This document shows positions 24,063-32,705 of a DNA stretch of 42,534 bases, piece after piece. The stretch comes from Steroidobacteraceae bacterium. GTDB taxonomy: Bacteria > Pseudomonadota > Gammaproteobacteria > Steroidobacterales > Steroidobacteraceae. The notes under the pieces were generated by a model. That model was given only the letters and a program-made list of their open reading frames with translations. It was not told the DNA's origin and made no database searches. Position 1 is the first letter of the stretch; each line of letters starts with the position of its first letter. The position numbers and the translations under genes were made by a program. Where the stretch lies: contig JALORP010000021.1 in assembly GCA_025458865.1 (NCBI GenBank), positions 1 to 42,534 on the forward strand. Reading direction: 5' to 3'.

Positions 24063-25274
24063 TCAGCCGGCGGTCGCCGGCGGGAATTTCGCGACGCGCG
24101 TCAGCGTGCGCCACCCGCGCTCCACGCGGATCGGCAGCCAGCTGCCCGGCGCCTGACGCGCGATCGCCTCGGCCAGCTGCCCGGGCGTCGCCACCTTCGT
24201 CCCGCCCGCCTCGACGATCACGTCGCCCACGCGCAGCTTCGCCGCGGCGGCCACCGAATCCTCCGCGACCGTCGCGATGCGCACGCCCGCGGGCGCGGCC
24301 TCGAGCGTGACGCCGAGGCGCACCCGCGGCGGCGCGGGCGGTCGCGGCGGCGGGTCCACGCCGAACACGGCATCCGCATGGCCAGCGACAAGACGCGCGC
24401 AGTCGGCGTCCGCATCCCAGGGCAGGAGCGACACCGGCGGCTCGAGGCCGAGCGCCTTGAGCTGCCAGGGGACGCCGAAGCCGTCGGCCACGTGGCCGCT
24501 GCCCATGAGGCCGACGACCAGCGCCTGCGGGTGGCGCGCGAGCGCGTCGCGAATGCCGAGCGCCATGGCCCGGTCCCAGGTGAGCTGGGCTTCGACGAAG
24601 CGGCGGAAACGCTCGTCGTCACGCCCGGGCGAGGCCGCCTCACCGGGCGGCAGGTGCTCGCGCCAGCTGTCGAACAGCAGGTCGAGGTAGCCGTCGGCGG
24701 CGGGCGCGGGCTCGTCCACGCCCTCGCGTTCCTCCGCCGGCACGGCCGCGAATCCGCGCTCGGCGACGGCGCCCGTCAGGGAGCGCTCGACGTTGACGGC
24801 CGCCATCGGCACGCGGTTCATGCGCGCAAAGTGGAAGATCGGCAGGTACAGCGAGGGGTTGAAGCTCCACACCCGCCGCCAGTCGGCCTCCGTGAGGAAC
24901 GTCGCCTCGTCGGTCTCGCCCGCGACCCAGCGATCGAGCGCGGCCTGCACGCGCCGCGGGAACATCTCGAGCGCGATGACGAGATCCGGCCGGCGCGCAT
25001 GCAGCGCCGCGAGCACCTGCAGCTGCCAGCGGTGGTGCTCGGCGCTCTCGTGGGTCTCGCCGAGCAGCACGACTCTTGCACCTGCCGCAAGGCCGAGCAC
25101 CGTCTCTCCGGCGACGGCCGAAGCCGTGCCCGCCGCGGGCACGGCCCACCGCGCGACGGGCACGCAGGCGACAGGATCGCCCGCTTCGGGAGCGGCCGGT
25201 TCTCCCGCACCTGCCGCGCGGGCGATGAGCAGGGCGGCGGCGAAGGCGCCCGCAGCCGGCGACCCGCGCCGCAT
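24063..25274 (-). CDS. ChaN-like protein with C-terminal PDZ domain
   Basis: 403 residues. Signal peptide (about 1-24), a ChaN/TraB-like domain (about 55-290) and a PDZ domain (about 310-400). ChaN of Campylobacter binds haem and is linked to iron uptake. Family motifs are intact: VVLLGETHESAEHHRWQL (GETH at 72-75), LVIALEMFPR, and GLMGSGHVADGFGVP with the GxGH motif. The PDZ part shows LGVTLEAAPAGVRIATVAEDSVAAAA-like spacing and GDVIVEAGG. The ATG overlaps the stop of the HiPIP gene (TGATG at 25274), so the two are coupled. A periplasmic haem or metal role beside a redox protein is inferred. Confidence 0.86.
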   Translation of the reverse strand: MRRGSPAAGAFAAALLIARAAGAGEPAAPEAGDPVACVPVARWAVPAAGTASAVAGETVLGLAAGARVVLLGETHESAEHHRWQLQVLAALHARRPDLVIALEMFPRRVQAALDRWVAGETDEATFLTEADWRRVWSFNPSLYLPIFHFARMNRVPMAAVNVERSLTGAVAERGFAAVPAEEREGVDEPAPAADGYLDLLFDSWREHLPPGEAASPGRDDERFRRFVEAQLTWDRAMALGIRDALARHPQALVVGLMGSGHVADGFGVPWQLKALGLEPPVSLLPWDADADCARLVAGHADAVFGVDPPPRPPAPPRVRLGVTLEAAPAGVRIATVAEDSVAAAAKLRVGDVIVEAGGTKVATPGQLAEAIARQAPGSWLPIRVERGWRTLTRVAKFPPATAG

Positions 25275-25714
25275 CAGGCCTTCGGCGCGTAACCGTTGCA
25301 CCAGCCAGCCGCATTGACGGCCCGGCCGGGGAACAGGTTGCAGCCGGCCCAGGCCTCTCCCGGCTGGCCGCGGAACTGCACGCAGTTGGCGCAGTTCTGG
25401 CCGGCGGAGAAGCGAGGGTGCTTCGCCGTATCGACCTGCGCGGCATCGTGGCGGTAGCCGAGCGCCACGGCCGCCGGGTCGCTCTCCTCGAGCGGCACGA
25501 GCTGGATGTTGGCCGTGGCGGCCGGCGCCTCGGGTACGGCCGCGGCGGGCTCCGCAGGCGCAGGGGCCGGCTCCGGGGCCGGTGCGGCCGGCGCGGGAGC
25601 CGGCTTGTCGCCGGAACAGGCCACGAGCCCTGCCACCGGCAGCAGCGCCACGCCGCCGCCGACCAGCCTTAGGAACGCGCGGCGCGTCGGCGCCTGAAGT
25701 CGAGGTTCGTTCAT
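25274..25714 (-). CDS. High-potential iron-sulfur protein, Tat-exported
   Basis: 146 residues. HiPIPs are small periplasmic electron carriers with one [4Fe-4S] cluster. Cluster cysteines are Cys108, Cys111, Cys125 and Cys139 in the pattern CANC-x13-C-x13-C, with the usual Trp beside the last one. A twin-arginine signal (RRAFLRLVGGG, Arg11-Arg12) agrees with export of a folded cluster protein. LVAC (30-33) after it looks like a lipobox, followed by about 35 residues of Ala/Pro/Glu linker, so it may be a lipid-anchored HiPIP. GGAGG lies 8 nt before the ATG. Electron partners (reaction centre, cytochrome oxidase) are not encoded nearby; the coupled gene is ChaN-PDZ. Confidence 0.94.
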   Translation of the reverse strand: MNEPRLQAPTRRAFLRLVGGGVALLPVAGLVACSGDKPAPAPAAPAPEPAPAPAEPAAAVPEAPAATANIQLVPLEESDPAAVALGYRHDAAQVDTAKHPRFSAGQNCANCVQFRGQPGEAWAGCNLFPGRAVNAAGWCNGYAPKA

Positions 25715-25830
25715 CGTTCATCCTCCGCGGAGATGACCGCCGTCGCCCCCATGACGCGGCGCCGCGGCACAGTGTTGCACATTCGACGCGGCGAGCCCGG
25801 CCGGATGCGCCCGCCGGAGCCGCGAGCGGC

Positions 25831-27165
25831 TCAGCCCACTTCGTGCACGCGCTGGCCCAGCATCTCGGGCGTGATGAGGACAACGCCGCCCGGCGTGACG
25901 TGGAAGCGCGCCGCATCCGCGGCCGCGTCGAAGCCGGCCTCGAACCCGTCCGGCAGCTCGGCGAACTTGTCCACGATCGCTCGGCGCAGGCGCACGCCCC
26001 GGCCGATCGCCACCTCGGGCAGGATCACGCTGTCCTCAAGGTGCGAGCCGCGCTCCACGACCGTGTTGGTGAAGAGCAGGGAGCGGTGGATGGACGCGCC
26101 GCTCACCACGCAGCCGCTCGCGACCAGGCAGTCCCACGCCTGGCCGCGCGCATCGGGCGCCTCGAATACGAATTTCGCGGGTGGCAGGTGCTCCTCCACC
26201 GTCCGGATCGGCCACGCAGGATCGTACATGTTGAGCTCCGGCTCGACGCGCACGAGGTCCATGTTCGCTGACCAGTAGGCATCCACGGTGCCCACGTCGC
26301 GCCAGTAGGGCTGGCCGTGGACCACGTTGACGCAGCTGTCGGCGTAGCGGTGCGCCTGGACGTGGACTCCCCGCGCCAGCAGCGCCGGGATGACGTCACG
26401 CCCGAAGTCGCGGCTCGAGCAGGGATCGTGCGCGTCCTCGCGCAGGAAGCCGTAGAGGGCCGCCGAGCCGAACGCGTAGATCCCCATGCTCACCAGGGCC
26501 CTGTCGGGATGCCCGGGGACCGGCTCGGGCTCGTCCGGCTTCTCCGCGAAGCCGGTCACCCTGTCTCGATCATCCACGCGCATCACCCCGAAGGCCCGCG
26601 CATCGTCGAGCGGCACCTCGAGGCAGGCGATGGTCACCTCGGCGCCGGTCGCCTCGTGCTCCGCCAGCATCACGCCGTAATCCATCTTGTAGACGTGGTC
26701 GCCCGCCAGCACCAGCACGTAGCCAGGCGCGTGCATCCGCAGGATGTCGAGGTTCTGGTAGACCGCGTCGGCGGTGCCGCCGTACCAGCCCGCCTGCAGC
26801 GGCTGCTGGGCTGGCAGCACATCGAGGAACTCCTGCAGGTGCGCGTCGAGGAAGTTCCAGCCTCTCTGCAGGTGCTGCAGCAGGCTGTGCGAGCGGTACT
26901 GCGTGGCCACGCCGATCCGGCGAACGCCCGAGTTGACGCAGTTGCTCAACGCGAAGTCGACGATGCGGTGCTTGCCGCCGAAAGGCACGGCGGGCTTGCA
27001 GCGCCAGTCCGTGAGCTGCTTGAGGCGCGAGCCGCGGCCGCCGGCGAGCACAACCGCATAGGTGGCCCGGACCAGCGAGCCGACCTGCGGACGGCGGTAG
27101 CAGGCCGCGACCAGCGGGGGCGCCAGCCAGCGGTTCGATTCCCCCGTGACGTCGGTGACGGGCAT
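25831..27165 (-). CDS. glgC: Glucose-1-phosphate adenylyltransferase
   Basis: 444 residues. Makes ADP-glucose and pyrophosphate from glucose-1-phosphate and ATP, the committed step of bacterial glycogen synthesis. Nucleotidyltransferase motif LAGGRGSRLKQLTDWRCKPA (from 40), the allosteric/active region GGKHRIVDFALSNCVNSG, WYGGTADAV, LAGDHVYKMDY, FAEKP and RDVGTVDAYW are all present; a left-handed beta-helix tail follows (VVSGASIHRSLLF, SHLEDSVILPEV). GGAGG lies just before the ATG. No glgA, glgB or glgP adjoins, so the gene is detached from a glycogen operon. The pyrophosphate it releases would be a substrate of the HppA at the window start. Confidence 0.96.
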   Translation of the reverse strand: MPVTDVTGESNRWLAPPLVAACYRRPQVGSLVRATYAVVLAGGRGSRLKQLTDWRCKPAVPFGGKHRIVDFALSNCVNSGVRRIGVATQYRSHSLLQHLQRGWNFLDAHLQEFLDVLPAQQPLQAGWYGGTADAVYQNLDILRMHAPGYVLVLAGDHVYKMDYGVMLAEHEATGAEVTIACLEVPLDDARAFGVMRVDDRDRVTGFAEKPDEPEPVPGHPDRALVSMGIYAFGSAALYGFLREDAHDPCSSRDFGRDVIPALLARGVHVQAHRYADSCVNVVHGQPYWRDVGTVDAYWSANMDLVRVEPELNMYDPAWPIRTVEEHLPPAKFVFEAPDARGQAWDCLVASGCVVSGASIHRSLLFTNTVVERGSHLEDSVILPEVAIGRGVRLRRAIVDKFAELPDGFEAGFDAAADAARFHVTPGGVVLITPEMLGQRVHEVG

Positions 27166-27262
27166 GGGCCCTCCACGCGCAGTCGCCGCAGTCCCTGCGG
27201 CAGTCCGAGTCTAGCCTCTCCGGCGGGTCCGCGGCACGCGATCCGCCGCGGCCGGCCCTGCC

Positions 27263-28165
27263 TCAGCGGGCGCCCAGGAAGGCATCCCAGTCCGCGAAGA
27301 ACTCGCGGGGCTCCTCGAAGTACACGAGTGCGCCGGTCTCGAAGGCGCGCAGGGACCAGTTAGGCCGCTCCCGGGTCCAGCCTGCCTCCGAGAAATCGCG
27401 GAAGTCGCCGCGCGTCCCGTGCGCGAGCCACACGGGCATCTCGAGTCGCTCGTACAGGGCGCGGATGTCCGCGCTGAACAACCTGGCCGACAGGAAAGCG
27501 TAGGGCGCGTGGTGGGCACCCGGCTGGTGGGTCGTTCGCCATGCATACTCGACGAGCCCCTCGTCCACGGCCTCCGAGCCGAACGTGCGCTTCAGGAAAT
27601 AGCGGATGCTCGCGCGGCTGACCAGCGCGCCGAAGAGCGGCCCGCGCCACAGCGGGAAGGTCAGGGCCGAGTGCAGCCCCGGGACCTCGCGGCTGGTGCC
27701 GGCTTTTGCGCGCATCCTCGCCGATCCGCGCCGGAAGCCGGTGGGCGTCACGAGCGTCAGCGAACGGAACCGCGACGGCGCCTCGGCCGCGACGCGTGCC
27801 AGGAACTCCGCGGACAGCGACAGGCCGAGCGCGTCCGCCGGCGCGGCGCCGCAGTCGGCCTCGATGGCGTCGAGCACGTCCCGCACAGCGTCGCAGAAGA
27901 GCGCGATGTCGTAACGCCGGTCGGAACGATCTGAGAATCCGTAGCCCGGCAGGTCGGGCGCGTAGCAGCGGTGCGAGCGCCGGGCGTGCTCGAAGGCAGG
28001 CTTGACCTCGTACGCGGACGCGGCCGCGTTGATGCTGTGCAGGAGCAGCATCGGCGGCCCCTTGCCGGCGACGTAGCAGCTCAGCCGGCCGCTGCGGCCC
28101 TCGAGCACGCGACGGTCCGCATCGAGCGCGGAGGGAAGCCGGAGCGAATTCATGGCCCGCATCAT
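27263..28165 (-). CDS. Alpha/beta hydrolase with atypical nucleophile elbow
   Basis: 300 residues, cytoplasmic, no signal. Standard alpha/beta hydrolase order: PPMLLLHSINAAASAYEVKP (38-57, oxyanion region HS), YAPDLPGYGFSDRSDR, nucleophile elbow GLSLS (114-118, Ser116) in place of GxSxG, a helical lid, and VWLAHGTRGDFRDF near the acid. The DLPGYGFSDR motif resembles haloalkane dehalogenase/epoxide hydrolase and meta-cleavage hydrolase relatives, but the substrate cannot be named. Met codons at 28165, 28162 and 28153 are all possible starts; no good ribosome site separates them. It is divergent from hflK with a 98-nt gap. Confidence 0.82.
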   Translation of the reverse strand: MMRAMNSLRLPSALDADRRVLEGRSGRLSCYVAGKGPPMLLLHSINAAASAYEVKPAFEHARRSHRCYAPDLPGYGFSDRSDRRYDIALFCDAVRDVLDAIEADCGAAPADALGLSLSAEFLARVAAEAPSRFRSLTLVTPTGFRRGSARMRAKAGTSREVPGLHSALTFPLWRGPLFGALVSRASIRYFLKRTFGSEAVDEGLVEYAWRTTHQPGAHHAPYAFLSARLFSADIRALYERLEMPVWLAHGTRGDFRDFSEAGWTRERPNWSLRAFETGALVYFEEPREFFADWDAFLGAR

Positions 28166-28263
28166 CGCAGCCCGCCCCGGGGCTCAACAATCGGTGCTGG
28201 CCGCAGTGGGCTGCTATCCTCCCCCCTTTGGCAGCACGAGCTGCGCGCAAGGGAGTGCCGACG

Positions 28264-29343
28264 ATGGCTCAGAGCAAGAAGTGGCTGGAGAACGTGCTGG
28301 TCGGCAAAGGCTGGCACGAGCGGGCTCCCGGGGGCGGCGGCGCGCCTCCTCCTCCGCCCCCGCAGCGGCCCTCGCCGAGCCTCCCGCCGCGCGCGCTGGG
28401 CATTGGCGCGGTGGTCATCCTCGCCCTGTGGGGCCTGCTGAGCTGCTTCTACACCGTCCAGCCGGAGGAGCGCGCCGTGGTCAAGCGGCTCGGCCAGGTA
28501 GTCAGCATCTCGGACCCGGGCCTGCATTTCCGCCTGCCCTTCGGCATCGACACGGTTCAATTCGTGGCCACGGAGCGGGTGCTGAAGGAGGAATTCGGAT
28601 TCCGCACCGAGGCGACAGACCGCGACGGCCCGAGCCGATTCGCCGAGGAGGACCACACCAGCGAGTCGCTGATGCTGACGGGCGACCTCAACATCATCGA
28701 CGTCGAGTGGGTGGTGCAGTACCGCATCGCCGACCCGATCAAGTACCTGTACGCCATGCGCGAGCCCCAGCGGACCCTGCGCGACCTGTCGGAATCCGTC
28801 ATGCGGCGCGTGGTCGGCAACCGGATCGGCAGCGAGGTGCTGACGACGGGCCGAGTGGAGATCTCGAACACTGCGCGCGACGAGATCCAGCTCGCGATGG
28901 ACCGCTACGACAACGGCCTGCAGATCATCACCGTGGAACTGCAGGATGTCGTGCCGCCGCCGCGCGTCCAGCCGGCCTTCAACGAAGTCAACGAGGCGCG
29001 CCAGGAGCGCGAGCGCATGATCAACGAGGCCAACAAGCAGGCGAACCAGGCGATCCCGCGGACCGAGGGCGAGGCAAACCGGCTGATCTCGGAGGCGGAG
29101 GGCTACGCGACCGAGCGCGTCAACCGCGCCCTCGGCGAGACGTCCCGCTTCGACGCCGTGCTGGCCGAGTACCGCAATGCGCCCGAAGTCACCCGCTCGC
29201 GCCTGTATCTCGAGGCGCTGCGGCGGACCCTGCCGAAGGCCGGTTCCGTCGTGATGGTGCAGGACGGCCAGGTGCCTCCCGTGCCGCTGCTCAACCTGAG
29301 GGACGCGCAGCCGCGCGAGCGGGCCGAGGGAGCCAAGCCATGA
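28264..29343 (+). CDS. hflK: HflK, subunit of the FtsH-modulating SPFH complex
   Basis: 359 residues. With HflC it forms a large periplasmic cage in the inner membrane around FtsH protease. The N-terminus has the Gly/Pro-rich stretch (22-40) typical of HflK, one membrane helix (about 44-62) and then the SPFH domain with YTVQPEERAVVKRLGQ, DPGLHFRLPFGID and VVQYRIADPIKYLY. A long coiled-coil region (ARQERERMINEANKQANQ) follows with the LSEAEGY-like repeat of the family. GGGAG precedes the ATG. The hfq-hflX genes common upstream in gammaproteobacteria are absent. Confidence 0.96.
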   Translation: MAQSKKWLENVLVGKGWHERAPGGGGAPPPPPPQRPSPSLPPRALGIGAVVILALWGLLSCFYTVQPEERAVVKRLGQVVSISDPGLHFRLPFGIDTVQFVATERVLKEEFGFRTEATDRDGPSRFAEEDHTSESLMLTGDLNIIDVEWVVQYRIADPIKYLYAMREPQRTLRDLSESVMRRVVGNRIGSEVLTTGRVEISNTARDEIQLAMDRYDNGLQIITVELQDVVPPPRVQPAFNEVNEARQERERMINEANKQANQAIPRTEGEANRLISEAEGYATERVNRALGETSRFDAVLAEYRNAPEVTRSRLYLEALRRTLPKAGSVVMVQDGQVPPVPLLNLRDAQPRERAEGAKP

Positions 29344-30281
29344 ACCGCCTGATGCCCGTGGCGGGGGCGCTGCTCGCCGTGATCCTCCTGGTCAACTCCG
29401 CCTACATCATCGACCAGTCCGAGCAGGGCATCATCGTGCAGTTCGGCGAGCCGATCGGCGACGTCGTCGACGAGCCGGGCCTTCACTGGCGCGTTCCTTT
29501 CATCCAGGAAGTGCGGCGCTTCGACAAGCGGCTGCTGGCCTGGGACGGCGACGTCTCCCAGATTCCGACGCTCGGCCGCGAGTTCATCGTCGTGGACACC
29601 ACCGCGCGCTGGCGGATCTCCGACCCCCTGCAGTTCCTGCGCTCCGTGCGCGACGAGGCCGGCGCGCGCACGCGGCTCGACGACATCATAGACTCGGTGG
29701 CCCGGGACATCGTCTCCGGCACCGACCTGGAGGAGATCGTCCGCTCGGCCGACTGGAGCGTGGACGTCAGCGGAATCGTCGCGGAGGAAGGCCTGACGCT
29801 CGACGAGAGCGAGCTGGAGAAGCCCAAGAAGGGCCGCGGGCAGCTCGAGGGGGAGATGCTCACCGCCGCCTCGCGCCTCATGCCGGGGCTGGGCATCGAA
29901 CTGGTGGACGTGCGCATCAAGCGAATCAACTACATCGACTCCGTGCGGGTGCAGGTCGAGAGCCGGATGATCGCCGAGCGCCAGAGCATCGCCGAGCGGT
30001 TCCGCTCCGAGGGCCAGGGCCGCAGCCAGGAGATCCTCGGCGACATGGAAAAGGAGCTGCGGCGCATCCGCTCCGAGGCCGAGCGCACCGCGCAGGAGAT
30101 CATCGGCAAGGCCGACGCGGAGGCCACGCGCATCTACGGCCAGTCCTACGGCCGGGACCCGGAGTTCTACTCGTTCTTCAAGACGCTGGAGAGCTACGAC
30201 GCGATCGGCGAGAACAGCACCCTGATCATCGACTCGAAGTCGGACTTCTTCCGCTACCTCGAGTCGACGCGGCGTCGCTGA
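29340..30281 (+). CDS. hflC: HflC, partner of HflK
   Basis: 313 residues. N-terminal membrane helix (about 5-24) followed by an SPFH domain: IIDQSEQGIIVQFGEPIG, EPGLHWRVPFIQEVRRFDKR, and VDTTARWRISDPLQFL. It continues with the VDVRIKRINYIDSV segment, a coiled coil rich in Arg/Glu (about 225-265) and YGRDPEFYSFFKTLESYDA near the C-terminus, all hallmarks of HflC. A short charged insert (ESELEKPKKGRGQ) occurs near residue 160. The ATG overlaps the hflK stop (ATGA at 29340), giving coupled, balanced expression. The gene ends 18 nt from a convergent gene, without a clear terminator. Confidence 0.96.
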   Translation: MNRLMPVAGALLAVILLVNSAYIIDQSEQGIIVQFGEPIGDVVDEPGLHWRVPFIQEVRRFDKRLLAWDGDVSQIPTLGREFIVVDTTARWRISDPLQFLRSVRDEAGARTRLDDIIDSVARDIVSGTDLEEIVRSADWSVDVSGIVAEEGLTLDESELEKPKKGRGQLEGEMLTAASRLMPGLGIELVDVRIKRINYIDSVRVQVESRMIAERQSIAERFRSEGQGRSQEILGDMEKELRRIRSEAERTAQEIIGKADAEATRIYGQSYGRDPEFYSFFKTLESYDAIGENSTLIIDSKSDFFRYLESTRRR

Positions 30282-30299
30282 CGAGAAAAGGGCTGTCGG

Positions 30300-32495
30300 T
30301 CAGGCCGCCGGCCGCATCGGCTCGGGCCGGCCGATGGCGTAGCCCTGGGCGAAGTCGATGCCCATGCCGCGAGCCGTCTCGAGCGAGGACAGGTCCTCCA
30401 CCTGCTCCGCGATGAGCCGGAAGTTCAGGGTCCGCGCGAGGCGCACCATTGCTGCGACCATGGCCTGGTTGACGGCGTCGCGGGCGAGGTTGGTGATGTA
30501 GGAGCCGTCGATCTTCAGGTAGTCCATGGACAGGCTCTTGAGGTTCGCGAAGGCCCCGAGGTCGTTGCCGAAGTCGTCCAGCGCGAACTGGCAGCCCATG
30601 CCGTGCAGCACGCCGATGAATCGCCGCGCGGTGTCCAGGTTGGCGTTCACCGAGGTCTCCGTGACCTCGAAACACACCTGCGAGGGCTGCGCGCCCGTGT
30701 GGTCGAACGTGTCGACCACGAACTCCAGGAAGGCCGGGTCGCCGAGCGTCTGGCCCGAGAGGTTGAGCGACAGGCTGCCTCCCCGGGGCAGGCGGATCCC
30801 GCCTGTCGCCATCGCGGTCAGCGCCGTCTGGACCACCCAGCGGTCCACGAGTCCCATCAGGCGGTAGCGCTCCGCGGCGCGCATGAACTCCGCCGGCGCG
30901 ATGGTGGCGCCGGTCTCGTCGCGCATGCGCAGGAAGGCCTCGACCGCGGGCCCGCGCGTGGCGCCCTCTCGCACCGCCATGATCGGCTGCAGGTAGAGCT
31001 CGAAGCGTCCGTCGCGAAGCGCCGACTGCAGCCGCTGCAGCCACTGGATCTCGCCGCTGTGGCGGGCCACCGCCTCGTCGCGCGCCGAATAGACGTGCAC
31101 GTGGCTGCCCTCTCGGCTCTTGGCCGCGTAGCAGGCGGAGTCCGCCGCGCTCATCACGTCCTCCAGCGTGCCGCTCTCGTTGCCGACCTCGACGAGGCCG
31201 ACGCTGACGCCGACGCTGAAGATGCGGTCCTTCCACACGAAGCGGTAGTCGTTGACGACGCGACAGATGTCCTCGGCGATCTGCCGCGCCTTGTCCAGCG
31301 GACAGCCGATCAGCAGGATGCCGAACTCGTCCCCGCCGAGCCGCCCGACGGTGTCCGAGTCGCGCACCGAATCCTTCAGCAGCGCGGCAACCTCGCGCAG
31401 CATGTTGTCGCCGGCCAGGTGGCCGACCGTGTCGTTGACGGCCTTGAATCGGTCCAGGTCGAGGTAGCACACGACGTGCGAGCCGTCGCCCGCACGGCTC
31501 GCCTCGAGCGCCTCGGCGAGCCGGCGCTCGAACTCGCGGCGGTTGACCAGGCCGGTCAGCGCGTCGTGGCTCGCCTGGTAGGACATCTGGCGCGTGATGC
31601 CGCGCAGCTCCGTCACGTCGTGGAGGGACACGGCGACGCCGGCGAGCTCGCCGCCCGGTCCGCGCATGGGCGCGGCGGACAGCTCGACGTGCCGCTCGGT
31701 CCCGCCCGGCGCGACCAGGAGCGCCCGGCGGCCGAGCCCGACAGGAGCCCCCGCCGCCACGCACTGGCGGATCGGGTCTGGAAGCGGGCGGCGGTCGTGC
31801 TCGTCCACGAAGCCGACCAGCTCGGCGAGCGGGCGCCCCTCGGCATCCCCCGCAGTCACGCCGAGCAACGCCTCGGCGGCCGGGTTGAGATACTCGATGT
31901 GCCCATGGGTCCCCGTGACGACGACGCCCTCGCCCAAGGCCTCCAGCGCAAGCTGGGCCCGGGCGCGTGGCGCGGACGGCGGAGCCGCTTCGGTCCGCGG
32001 CGTGGCCGGCGCCATCTCGATCGCGGAGAACAGCGTGAACGGCTGGCCGCCGATACGCACGGTGGCACCCTTCAGCTCGAGGCGGGCGACCTGCCCATGC
32101 GAGTCGGCCACCTCGACCTCGAGCAGCTCGGGGACGGGCTCGCCCGCCAGCCGCCGGGCGAGCTGGGTCGCGACCAGGCGCGCGTAGTCCGGCGTCACCA
32201 GCTGGTCGAGCGAGCGACCGACGACCTCTTCCTGCGGGAGCCCCGCCAGGCTGCAGAAGGCGGCATTGGCGGCCTCGATGCGCTCGCGGTGCAGGAGCAC
32301 CGGTTCGCGGACCGTGGTGATGAGGGACCGCAGCAGCGCCCGCTGTCCTGCATCGTCGTCGGCGGACGCACCCGGCCCGGGCGGCCCGGACAGCTCCCCG
32401 AGGCGCCGTATCTCCCGGCGCTGGACGAAAGCGATTCGGGCCAGCAGCGCAGCAAGCGCCGCCAGCGCGATGCCGGCAACCTCGGGCCCGGTCAT
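30300..32495 (-). CDS. Membrane-anchored PAS-PAS-GGDEF-EAL protein
   Basis: 731 residues. N-terminal membrane helix (about 5-23), two PAS-like domains (about 50-165 and 180-300), GGDEF (about 308-475) and EAL (about 485-725). It likely controls cyclic-di-GMP. The cyclase side is intact: GGDEF at 387-391 and the inhibitory site RxxD (Arg378-Asp381) five residues before. The EAL side reads EAF (519-521) but keeps Asn578, EVTET (610-614), Asp640-Asp641 (DDFG), Lys661, Glu697 and Gln717, so phosphodiesterase activity is plausible. Both activities may be present, with PAS input choosing. ATG 32495 is preferred over 32534 because GGGGAG lies about 10 nt before it. It is convergent with hflC and divergent from the next gene. 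Confidence 0.93.
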   Translation of the reverse strand: MTGPEVAGIALAALAALLARIAFVQRREIRRLGELSGPPGPGASADDDAGQRALLRSLITTVREPVLLHRERIEAANAAFCSLAGLPQEEVVGRSLDQLVTPDYARLVATQLARRLAGEPVPELLEVEVADSHGQVARLELKGATVRIGGQPFTLFSAIEMAPATPRTEAAPPSAPRARAQLALEALGEGVVVTGTHGHIEYLNPAAEALLGVTAGDAEGRPLAELVGFVDEHDRRPLPDPIRQCVAAGAPVGLGRRALLVAPGGTERHVELSAAPMRGPGGELAGVAVSLHDVTELRGITRQMSYQASHDALTGLVNRREFERRLAEALEASRAGDGSHVVCYLDLDRFKAVNDTVGHLAGDNMLREVAALLKDSVRDSDTVGRLGGDEFGILLIGCPLDKARQIAEDICRVVNDYRFVWKDRIFSVGVSVGLVEVGNESGTLEDVMSAADSACYAAKSREGSHVHVYSARDEAVARHSGEIQWLQRLQSALRDGRFELYLQPIMAVREGATRGPAVEAFLRMRDETGATIAPAEFMRAAERYRLMGLVDRWVVQTALTAMATGGIRLPRGGSLSLNLSGQTLGDPAFLEFVVDTFDHTGAQPSQVCFEVTETSVNANLDTARRFIGVLHGMGCQFALDDFGNDLGAFANLKSLSMDYLKIDGSYITNLARDAVNQAMVAAMVRLARTLNFRLIAEQVEDLSSLETARGMGIDFAQGYAIGRPEPMRPAA

Positions 32496-32613
32496 TCGGT
32501 CGTGTCTCCCCTGCCGCGACAGGCCGTTGCGCACCGCCGCGTTCGTTCGGCTCGTTGTTTCACGACTGCGCGCAGCATATCCCAGCGCGGTGGAGCCGCC
32601 CCGGCAGATTCAC

Positions 32614-32619
32614 CATAAT
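32614..32619 (+). promoter_or_regulatory. Candidate -10 box for the methyltransferase/rhodanese unit
   Basis: CATAAT (5 of 6 consensus positions), 86 nt before the ATG at 32706, in the 210-nt divergent gap 32496-32705. The -35 position (TGGAGC) is weak. Nothing else clear is seen in the gap. Confidence 0.35.
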
Positions 32620-32705
32620 GGCGCGGTGATTCCACCTTGTCGGAGGTCGGCCGGAGGCCGTAACCTCGCGCCCCTGCATTGCCGGCTGCACTCACGGATC
32701 CCGCC

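Noticed and set aside
28166..28263. Promoter for hflK in the divergent gap (TATCCT at 28215-28220)
   Set aside because: No -35-like hexamer lies at a workable distance, so one weak hexamer is not enough to call it.
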